The notes beneath the pieces were generated by a model, which saw nothing but the letters and a program-made list of their open reading frames with translations, was not told where the DNA came from and did no database searches. Positions 22,595-31,468 of a stretch of DNA of 64,000 nucleotides are shown piece by piece. Each line of letters opens with the position of its first letter. Positions within the stretch are counted from its first letter, which is position 1. A program made the translations under genes and the position numbers. Origin of the DNA: Caenorhabditis remanei (lineage: Eukaryota > Nematoda > Chromadorea > Rhabditida > Rhabditidae); NCBI RefSeq assembly GCF_010183535.1, contig NC_071331.1, forward strand, positions 14,508,001-14,572,000, given 5' to 3'.

Positions 22595-23639
22595 GATGAC
22601 TATTTGTGACTTTTTAGACGTTGTCTAGTCTCATGGCATTTGACCATTAATGTCATATGTTTTGTGAGCGATAGTTTTTTGCAAGTGGAAACCGCGGGTG
22701 TCTGAGAATTGTCTCACTGGCTTCGTGTGGAAGCGCTGAGGATTCAATCCTTCTGTGTAACACGGTGTATTCCATCTGCACCAGTGTTGTGCTCGAAGAC
22801 AGTAGGGAAGGAGTAGCCGTGATAATATACAGTCAGTCTTTGCAGTGCTCGGTGATAATGAGCAATCTCGCTATCTTTGCTAGGTGAAGCTAGTCGAGAT
22901 TTTGGAACTGTTTCATCACTTGGCTTTCCCGAGACTAATTTTCTACTTTGCTGAATGTGTTCAGAGTTTTTGTAATAATTTTGGTGAGTTTTTTAGAGAA
23001 TTTGTTGCTGAATATGACAGAACTGATCCTTTCCTCGTATTAGTAGCGTTCAGAACCATGACAGTTTTGTCGTTTTGTGGTGGAACTGCAGATCGAGGGA
23101 CAATGGGTTTCTCGGCGAGTATAGTCACAATCGTTTTGGTGTCTGGATCGATGATCTCAGAGTGAACCAAATATCTGACTCAATTGGACTTCTCTTGCAA
23201 TCGTGTATGGTCATGCGGAGGATCTGTCGGGATAGTATGGACAAGATCACATGCCAATTGCATTGAACGAATACCGAGTTTGGAAATTGTCCAGGTGTCA
23301 TCTTTTGACGGGCGGATCGCAACATCTCTTTGGGATGGGTGTCTTTTTCTTTATTGAAAATAATTTTAGTAAATTTTATTAACAAGTTTTGTGCCTTTCT
23401 TCAGTGTGATTACCATATTGACCGATCTCTTGCAGCACTGCTGCTGGACGTGACTTGTTGCCGTTATATGTAAGAAAACTTTTTGTTCTTTTGTTCTTGT
23501 ATTTGACAATTGCGATGAACTTATGTATGAAATCCAGTGTGGATTTTTTGCAACTGTCATCAGATGTACAGGGAACTTTAGAACTCAGGTTTTTTAATTT
23601 TTTAATTGGCAATTTTGTAAGTCAGTTATGTCAGGGTAT

Positions 23640-24120
23640 CTTCCGGATCACTACTGTTCAATTGCAGTTCGATATTTATCTGACAACCGCGGATCGATAA
23701 CTTTCTGCCCTTGGGCTGGCTTTGGCACCGTAGTAGCGAGTTTTCGGATAAGATTACCTCTGCTTGGATTTTTGGGTCCATTAGAGCTGGTGATCCTACA
23801 ATCACTATGGATTGTGGATTTTTGGTATCTTGAAGATGACTTTGTAAGGCATGAATATTTGTTTTTCGAATGTGGCGAATCTGAATCCTTGGACTGACAG
23901 TCACGTTCGTTTCAAGATCGGATGTGAATAACCATTTGCGAATGATTCCAGAATGAGAGACAGAGACGCTCCTGAGTCAATAAGACCAAGAAGTGGTTAG
24001 CCTTCTGTTGTTTCCAGATAAGGGAATATGAGGCGTTATGTGTCATTCGGAACTAATGTCGCATAAACATAATGGTTTGATCTGTTTCGAAATTCAGTGA
24101 ACTGCTGCATATCCAATTCT
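23640..24120 (-). pseudogene. Retroelement aspartic protease remnant
   Basis: The minus strand encodes LLGLIDSGASLSLILESF, with the catalytic DSGA triad at 23967-23978, typical of retrotransposon proteases. Upstream in the same frame is FTEFRNRSNHYVYATLVPND, with stop codons before and after IFPYLETTEG, so the frame is broken. Downstream another frame (NVTVSPRIQIRHIRK.., 23640-23904) continues, which implies a further frameshift or a splice. No reverse transcriptase motif was found beyond it. Confidence 0.7.
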
Positions 24121-25097
24121 TCTTTATCGCCGTCTTCGGTTTAGTTAGTTTTAAAAGAGATTTTCATATTATGAGTTATTTTTAGGATTTGTAGCAGATA
24201 CAACCGCGGATCGTGAACAGTGTTCTACAGATCTGGCGGTTCGAACTGCACCTAGGTGCTGTTCCATGTCTTGGCCCATTTGGGTCGTATATTGAAGAAT
24301 GTGTAGCTCAATATTTGAGGTAGCATTCTTTATCTCTTTCAAATCAAGAGTATGGAGAGCGTTAGGTGTTTCGGTGGAATTTTATTTAATACTTGGGTAA
24401 CTGATAATGACTGCTGAGCGTTGGGGAGTTTTTACTGTTGTGACAGTAATTTCCTCTCTCCGCGGATCGTACACTCGTAGGGAGAGTTGACTTGATAATG
24501 TCCGCAACCGCGGATCGATCATAAGCACTTTCGTTTAGAAGTGACTCTCTGTATGGAGCGTCCTTGTCTTTATGAGCAAGTCTTCTCAAGTTACTTCGTT
24601 TCAAGTAGGTTTTTGGTCTTTTAGAGATATGAGTCGAAGACCTCGATCTTATTGTCCACTACCTTCAATTGGAAGATGTGATGTGGCATTTCGTGGAGTC
24701 TCTTGCTCAATATCATGTGTATAATTTTGTGGGATCTTCTCAGAGCATCAGGATAGCCGCGGCATCAGTATTGTGCACTTTTGGCGTTTCCAAGTGACTT
24801 TGAGATCACCGATTTGTTTGGATCGACAATCGTAGTTGTTATAGAATTCGATTGTTATGTCGAATGAGTTTTGATTCGCAAACGAGGTTCTTCTCATTCC
24901 GTTGGAAGAGATTGAGCCTGAGGACTTTTATGCGATGTTGTTTTTAGTTTGTAATCATACTGAACAGTGCCCAAGTGTGGGAAAAGAAAGTGTGTTATCT
25001 TTCTGAATTACATCTAATCGTGTTTCCACGATTCCGAGTATTGTCCGCGAGGAATGTAACTCAAACTGAACAGATCAGTGTTGTTGTAAAAATGTTT

Positions 25098-25369
25098 TTC
25101 TTCACCTGTCGGCGCTTAGGTCTGGTATCCCAGACCCGCTACTTATTAAATCAGGCTCAGAGTGGTTCTTCACCCGTCGGCGCTTAGATCTGGAGTTTCA
25201 GATCCGCTACTTATTAAATCGGGTTCAGAGGGGTTCTTCACCCGTCGGCGCTTAGATCTGGAGTTTCAGATCCGCTACTTATTAAATCGGGTTCAGAGGG
25301 GTTCTTCACCCGTCGGCGCTTAGATCTGGAGTTTCAGATCCGCTACTTATTAAATCGGGTTCAGAGGGT
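25098..25369. repeat. Tandem array, 4 x 68 bp, inside the LTR element
   Basis: Units start at 25098, 25166, 25234 and 25302, each exactly 68 bp (ttcttcacccgtcggcgc .. gggttcagaggg). Units 2-4 are nearly identical and unit 1 is diverged. Each unit contains a short inverted pair (gatctggagtttcagatc) able to form a hairpin. Confidence 0.9.
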
Positions 25370-26563
25370 TTTGTGTTGATTTGACACCGGAAAGCTATGA
25401 AAACGCCAACCTGTCGGCTGTTTTGACCGTGTTATATCTCTCTATAGTGCGAAATTTGTTGATCTTCGTTTTCAGACCCGCGGGTGTCAACCGCCGATTT
25501 GATTTTGCAAATTATCGCTACCAACTTCCTGCTTTTACCATGTCTACGCGTATCAGATTAATTACTTCTGATACAGACAACCTTCTTCTTCCACAGTCTG
25601 TAACTGCCACTTGCAGACATTCTGTCTTTCATCAAAGTCATGTGCATAGACTGGTAAAGCAATTGGTTGGGTCTTTTGGGAGTTGACGGCTCTCTAGGAT
25701 ACTATAGTGTCCTGAATATTCCGCGGCTTCGTCTGCCGACAGTGCCATAGTTCAAAGAATCCATGTATCATGTAAATCAACAAGGTCTTGTGTCTCGAAG
25801 CTTTTGGCAATTATCGCTCCTTCCAAAGAATTTGCGACGTTGTCTTTAGGCCATTATTTAAGCTTCTCGACTTTTGGTCTTATGATCCTTCAGAAACAGT
25901 GGTTTCCGCGGATCTCGTTGTCTTGAAGTCTTTCAGAAACTGTGGTTTCTGTTTGATTTTGTTGTTTTTTATGTAAAAGATGTTGTTATTTACATAAGTT
26001 TGTCTCTGACGTCAGCTCTGAATCTGTCGATGTCTTCGACATTATCGATTTTTCGTATGAGCGACGTCTCGTTTTGCTCTCGAACATTAAAGGAAATGAC
26101 TTTTCTGCTTTGGAGCGTGGATCTGTGGAGATTCTGGAGGTTCAGATGTTTCGCTCCTCTCGTGTGAATCTCAAAGTTGTAATTTGTATTTGCGCAAATC
26201 TGCGGCTTATTGGAAAGTTAGTGTGGGTGTATCATCCCCATTTCTCTCTGAGAGCTCATAGACTTCTCAAGTTGTAGTGTGATTGCTGCTGGCTCTGTTG
26301 TTTCTTTCAAGATGTCTCATTAATCCCGTTTTCCGTGAGGCGTATCTACTAGCAGATATGCGGAGTGTAGTGTATTAGGCGGATATGGGAGTATGTATGA
26401 CAACGATTGCTTTATTAGAAGGGACTTGCCCTTTGCTTAACAAAGGTATTGATTCCCTTTCGGGTACAGAGTTAACAGTCTCACAAAGGAGATAACAAGG
26501 TAAAACAGAAAAAGATAAACAATTTTTCATTGATTAGCCATTGGTAGAGCGTGGGCATCTATT

Positions 26564-27831
26564 CAACCGCGGATTGGTGTTACTTCGTGTGAAGTGTGCT
26601 CGACGTAGTGGCGGAGCTGTACCGGGTGTTGGATGCGGCTAAAAATCAATAATTGTCATCTGATTTGTTAGATATTATATACCTTGACTCATTTGACTGG
26701 AAGCTACAGTGCAACCGCGGATCGTGAGTGACTGGTGTTGGGACTAGGCTGATATTGGCTTCTGGAGCCTTCAGTTTGTCCATAAGTTCACGATGTCCGG
26801 TTGTTGACTGATCGTAGAGCATTGGCTCGTTTCTGGAAAAACAAATTTTCGTTTCCTTTGTCTGGTTCTCTGCTAATATTTTACCTTGTGCCAGCTGTGG
26901 GCTGATTAGGCAGTAGGTGGAGAGTTGAGGCAACCGCGGGTCGATCTACTGTGGCATCAAAGCCTTTCGAATCGATCGAATTCCGTCTGGCGTCTTCTGT
27001 TTCAGAAGTAGTGCCTTTTGCTGCGCGTTGACCACTGCTGGAAAGGTATTGATTTGAGGATGTGATATTCTCTTTGTGTTTTACTACCTGGATCGACCTT
27101 CAAAATCTTTGAGATAATGAGGTTTCCGCGGTTCGCACTGATGAATCCATCTGTGGTGATGATGGAGGCGGAATCGATTAAATTTCGATCCGCGGCTTGT
27201 GACGATTCGATGGAGAATCGTGTAGCATCTCGTTGCTTCACCAGTGGGTCGCGAAGCTGTAAATAGCCTTTTATAGTAATAGTATACACTTTTTATAGAG
27301 AATTTTATCCCTTTCTGGTATATTTAGCAGATTTATCTATTTTTCAGTATATTTCGGCTCAAACTGTATTGATTTGTCAAAAATTCTGACATTTCCGCTA
27401 GAAAGTGAGATATATTGGCTAATACTGTGAAGTATTTGCCCGAATCTCGTTATTTCTTTTGGATTTCATTAGGAATCGACGAAATTTATCGATTTTTGGC
27501 TCGAATTACTGATTTTTGAGATATTTTCAGCGGAAATTCGTTGTTTTTCGTCAAAACGTTGCTGGTTTTTTAGCCAAAAGCTCATATTTGACGTTTTTAA
27601 CCTACAGAAAGTAGGAGTGATACAGAATTAGTGCATTCTGATGCAATTTTTAGCCGTGAATCAGAATATTTTCAGTGGAAAATATCGATTTTTGGCAATT
27701 TTTTGTCGAATTTCTCGAAATTTCTCGGATTTTTTATATGATTTTTGATATTTTTATGAATAAGTACTCACAGGGCTCACAGCGACTGCTGGCTTGACGA
27801 TTTGTGGCACTTCGTAGTTGTCTGAAGACAT
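26564..27831 (-). pseudogene. Spliced-looking gene relic inside the element
   Basis: Between the LTRs the minus strand shows a gene-like series. It begins at an ATG at 27831 (MSSDNYEVPQIVKPAVAVSP) with a GTGAGT donor, then a roughly 500 bp intron-like gap ending TTTACAG. Next come an exon (LRDPLVKQRDATRFSIESSQ..), a 50 bp GTAGTA..TTTCCAG gap, another exon, a gap GTAAAA..TTTCCAG, an exon (NEPMLYDQSTTGHRELMDKL..), a 43 bp gap GTATAT..TTTTTAG, and a final exon ending VEHTSHEVTPIRG-stop. An AATAAA follows near 26415. One join is out of phase, and one alternative frame has a stop directly before a CCGCGG copy. It may be a decayed gag with introns or a captured host gene. I do not recognise the protein. 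Confidence 0.35.
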
Positions 27832-28290
27832 TAGTTCCGATCGTGGCCGCGGGTCTTACATTTGAGGTTTTTCGTCGGACGAATTCATTGTTTTTCACTG
27901 AAATTACATTCAGAATTAATTTTATATTGATATTTTTCAAGAAATCTCACGAAAAGTTAACGACATGACGGAAATACACGAAAAAGATTTTAGGCCGAGC
28001 GCGAAATTACTTAATTTCGGTTGCGCGTAAGCTCATGTGTATCATGGTCCGCAGTGACACGCGCATTGCGTACAATGACACGCGCACTGCGTACCGTAGT
28101 CCGTTTGAACCAATAATTCGGTGTCGATTTACGGAGACTCAAGAATGAGTGATTTTGAGCATTCCGATGATGGAATTTGCTCTTTTTATGAAAATTTGGT
28201 TTGAAAAATCGCTCTTCGCACAAAAAATGTGACTTATTGAGACAATTTTATAGGTTTTTTAGATGTTTTTTGGGTACCCGATGGGATTTT

Positions 28291-28558
28291 GTCACGGCCG
28301 CCAACCGATCGATTTATCGTTTTATCAGCTCTTTTACTCCACCGTTCTCGTGGTTTTCCATGGGGAAAACACGATTTATACGGATTATATTACGAGTTTG
28401 AGACTGCGACGGCTAATTTTATGTTTGTCACGGAGGCCATCCGATCTATTTATCGCATTTTCAGCTCTTTTTCTCAACCGTTCTCGTGTATTTCCATGGG
28501 GAAAACACGAATTAAACGGGGTTAATTACGAGAGTGAGACTGCGACGGCTAATTTGAA
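28291..28558. repeat. Diverged 136 bp tandem duplication inside the LTR element
   Basis: Two copies starting gtcacgg at 28291 and 28427 share blocks such as ccgttctcgtg, ttccatggggaaaacacga and gagactgcgacggctaattt. They differ at scattered positions. They lie in the 5' untranslated part of the element, near the primer-binding site. Confidence 0.8.
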
Positions 28559-28983
28559 TTGTAGATATCCTTCGTGACTTCTGGCATCCATGTTTTCAGC
28601 TCCTTGACGATGAATTCTTCTTCTTTTGACAATGTTGTAGTCGAGTTTGAAGATTTCAGCCGCGGATCCAAACGTTCGGAAGCAGAGACAGAGAATATAG
28701 CGAGTATAAGAGAAATTGACGAGAATTTTCGAAATTTTTTGAATTTTTTATTGGTTTTGGATGGATCAGAGTATTCTGACGTCACTATCGTTCCTCACAA
28801 GCCTTAAATTGTTGAATGGGAAGCCGACTCGGTTCTTTTTACAGTTAGCGCCGCTCTCGTTTCGATTATTGCTCATAGACGTAAAATAGTCTAGTTTGAG
28901 CGATTTCCGGCTTACTTCTGAGAAGTTCTACGGACAAATCGATAAATCGGAGGACGGGTCACTGGCCAATCATTACAAGAATG

Positions 28984-29001
28984 AACGGTCGTTATGCACC
29001 A
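28984..29001 (-). other. Putative primer-binding site
   Basis: Immediately inside the 5' LTR the minus strand reads TGGTGCATAACGACCGTT. It starts with the TGG expected opposite a tRNA CCA end. I could not match it to a particular tRNA. Confidence 0.45.
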
Positions 29002-29695
29002 TGTGGAGGCGGGGCTTTAATGCGGTCGGAGACAGCCCCGCTCCGGAAAAGTCTTCCCAATCAAAGTGTATAAATGACGGCTAAAGTGTGAGATAAGCGA
29101 TGTAACGAACAGAACACAGTTTAAAGACAAGACCCATTTATTTACGAAAGATTTAGTTAGTATAATTTATATAAGTCCAACTGAAGGAGCGGCGGCACGG
29201 AAGTTGGACGGTTGGGCGCACTCAAACAGCGGATAGAGAAACTGGCCTAAAGGGCCTAAAAAGGGCGGTTATTTACTCTCCCAATGCGTCAGTAGCGCTT
29301 AAAATAGGCTAAAATAGTCCGGAAAAATGATAGGATCTATTTTGCCAAGACTTTCACACTCGTCACGCTACCGGACGACCGGAGGAGGCAACAACTACTC
29401 GTCGTGTTGGACTGAGCAATGAGGACGCGCGGCGGCCGCTACGCGACCGCTCGCGGCTGAGTGGAGCGCGTTTACTGACACAATGGGTTTTAGGGCGGTA
29501 ATTCAAATTATAATTAATTGAATATTCCGGATAAAAGGAGATTTAAAGAGATAAATAATAAGGTGAATAAACAGATTGGAATAAGAGATTATTAAGGCGA
29601 TGATGGTCCTAGTTTTGCGGGGAAAACCACATGAGGGCCATCATCCAGCCTTTAAGTTGTCGACGGATTTGCCTTCGGGGAAATAGTTGACAACA
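29002..29695 (-). repeat. 5' LTR of the retrotransposon (694 bp)
   Basis: Same sequence as the other LTR. Because the element is on the minus strand, this copy is the 5' LTR and would carry the element's promoter. It ends only 148 bp upstream of a possible first exon (29843) of the LAPTM-like gene on the opposite strand. Confidence 0.9.
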
Positions 29696-29700
29696 GTCTT
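29696..29700. repeat. Target-site duplication, right (gtctt)
   Basis: Partner of the duplication at 21307-21311. The pair marks a simple insertion without later recombination between different elements. Confidence 0.85.
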
Positions 29701-29842
29701 CTCTTTTTCTGAAATAAATTGTTTTTAAGTTACTTCTTTTTTTCAATCTCGAACTCAGTTCAGGTTCGAAAAATACGTATTTCTTTTCTGAGTCACTCTC
29801 TTTTTTTGATTTCTCTCGTTATCTTTTTTTTATTCCAGATAA

Positions 29843-29899
29843 AGATGCCACTTCGAACATATGCACAACCAACTCCAACAGGCATACAACTCGTTGTCG
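29843..29899 (+). CDS. Possible distant first coding exon of the LAPTM-like gene
   Basis: After a TTATTCCAG acceptor, an ATG at about 29846 reads MPLRTYAQPTPTGIQLVVV and meets a GTAAGT donor in phase 0. The exon at 35236 begins in phase 0, so the two could join across a 5.3 kb intron. No other exon nearby fits. It is also possible that this is a short unrelated transcript. Confidence 0.3.
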
Positions 29900-30664
29900 T
29901 CGTAAGTTTTTCTAAAAGTTTTATTTTGAGTTTCACAAAAAAACAATTGCGGAAGTGCATTTTTTTTTACTAACTAGTGCACTTGTTTTTATGAAATTGT
30001 TTTGAGTTTATATAATTCCGGATAAGGAAAACAATATTTAATTCTTCAACTTGTTTTCAAAACATAAATGACGAGATATTTCAGAACTAGAAGTTCAAAT
30101 GAACTAAGTTTCAAATGTATTCCCGAGGTCGACTTTATAAATTGAGAAAAATGGAGGTTCAGGAACCAATTTTTAGTTTTCCTAGGGTTTTGGCTGACAG
30201 ATATTTTGAGATACACTCTGAAAACGAGAGCCGAATTTATTGTTTTTATTTCTCTTCATTAGAGAAGTTTTTTCTAAACGCAGACTGTTTTAAACAACAT
30301 TTTTCCAACTGAGAAGAACACTTTGCACTCAAATTTCTTGCAAAGAATGTACAAAAGTCAACAAGTGACAAGTGAGTCTGGATAAATGTTCCATCTAAGT
30401 CAAACATTCCCTTTTCATCTAAAAATTGGGTACATTTATTTCTTGGATTTGATGTGTTCGATCATATCTTCTTCTTAAATTCAAAATCCTTGTTAGTTTT
30501 CAGTAAACTCAGATTATCTCCTGACAGTTTACGTAATAGAGATGTGTCCATCTGGAAATAAATATGTTTTCTGAGAAAACAGCACAGGTCAATCAGGAAA
30601 CAACTTCCTTCATCTATTTTGAATGTTGAGAGGGAAGTTATCTGTATTTAATCCGTAAGATCAT

Positions 30665-31459
30665 GGCAAAAACTCATTGACTACACCTCTCAATGACTAC
30701 ATTGTCTCATTGACTACAGATTCTCAATGACTACAAAGTCTCATTGACTTCATTTTTCTCAATGACTACACTTTTCTCATCGACTACACCACTCATTGAC
30801 TACAAAATTTGAGGGATTCTCTCATTGACTACATCTCTCTGAAATACAGTCTACTAGACCATCTGAATTCATAACATATCTCAGAAGCTTTATCTTCCAA
30901 ACAGGACCGGAAAAAGTAGCGGACTGACCAAATTAGAAACGAGTTTTCACCATTCTCTTAGGCTTAGGTTTCTTAAAATTCGGAAAAGAATTTACAAAAA
31001 CGAAAACCGATAATAACCGTTTTTGTCAAGTTTGTTTCCGAAATTCTAAGAAACCTAAGCCTAAGAGAATGGTGAAAACTGGTCCCCCTTAAGAATCACA
31101 CAGATTGGATAAACTTTGTTCCTCTTTCAGCAAACTGATTTGGAATCCCCGAATTTTTTTTCTAGTTTTGGATATTGTACTGGCGAAAAATAATGTGAGA
31201 CAGTAGGTGAGGTTGTGGCACATGCTCAAAGCTGACCAATCTTAACTTAAAAACTGCGAGTACTGCGTTCTCTTTACCGAGTACTGTAGATGTAGTCAAT
31301 GAGAGAATCCCTCGAATTTTGTAGTCAATGAGTGGTGTAGTCAATGAGAGAAGTGTAGTCATTGAGAAAAATGAAGTCAATGAGACTTTGTAGTCATTGA
31401 GAATGTGGAGTCAATGAGACAATGTAGTCATTGAGAGGTGTAGTCAATGAGTTTTTGCC
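30665..31459. mobile_element. 795 bp MITE with long inverted repeats and 9 bp target duplication (Mutator-like?)
   Basis: The ends are GGCAAAAACTCATTGACTACA and its reverse complement. Inverted repeats of about 165-170 bp are near-identical and are themselves built of about seven staggered copies of TCATTGACTACA. The bases taagatcat precede (30656-30664) and follow (31460-31468) the element, a 9 bp target duplication that fits Mutator-like transposons. A second, inner inverted repeat (30942-30986 and 31035-31080) encloses a roughly 50 bp loop. No transposase frame is present, so it is non-autonomous. Confidence 0.85.
30942..31080. repeat. Inner hairpin of the MITE with telomere-like TTAGGC units
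   Basis: Arm 1 contains caccattctcttaggcttag and arm 2 is its reverse complement. The arm includes TTAGGCTTAGG, nearly two units of the nematode telomere repeat. Confidence 0.75.
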
Positions 31460-31468
31460 TAAGATCAT

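Larger units (their letters stand above)
22389..28665. repeat. Dispersed CCGCGG motif family (17 exact copies)
   Basis: CCGCGG starts at 22389, 22692, 23687, 24204, 24460, 24508, 24757, 25478, 25721, 25906, 26567, 26715, 26934, 27126, 27190, 27847 and 28660. The best shared context is caaCCGCGGatcg. The copies fall in all three frames of the remnants (DPRL, IRG, AAD), so the pattern belongs to the DNA or RNA and not to a protein repeat. I noticed only one CCGCGG elsewhere in the window (45272). Confidence 0.85.
21312..29695 (-). mobile_element. LTR retrotransposon, BEL/Pao-like, internally deleted and probably non-autonomous
   Basis: Two 694 bp direct repeats that begin TG and end CA (21312-22005 and 29002-29695) enclose 7.0 kb. 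The bases gtctt occur immediately before (21307-21311) and after (29696-29700), a 5 bp target-site duplication. The element is transcribed on the minus strand: a TGG-starting primer-binding-like site adjoins the right LTR, and coding remnants run protease then integrase tail towards the left LTR. No open frame exceeds about 105 residues, the protease region has in-frame stops, and only 1.4 kb separates protease and integrase tail where about 4 kb of reverse transcriptase, RNase H and integrase would be expected. The LTRs look identical by eye, so insertion is recent although the body is decayed. Assignment to BEL/Pao rather than Gypsy rests on the style of the integrase tail and is moderate. 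Confidence 0.88.

Noticed and set aside
25098..25369. Regularly spaced repeats considered as a CRISPR array
   Set aside because: The units are contiguous tandem copies without unique spacers and lie in a eukaryotic retroelement. The TCATTGACTACA words at 30665-31459 were rejected for the same reason.
25381..25686. 101-codon plus-strand frame inside the LTR element
   Set aside because: The element's coding remnants are on the minus strand, and this frame has no similarity to gag, pol or env that I can see.
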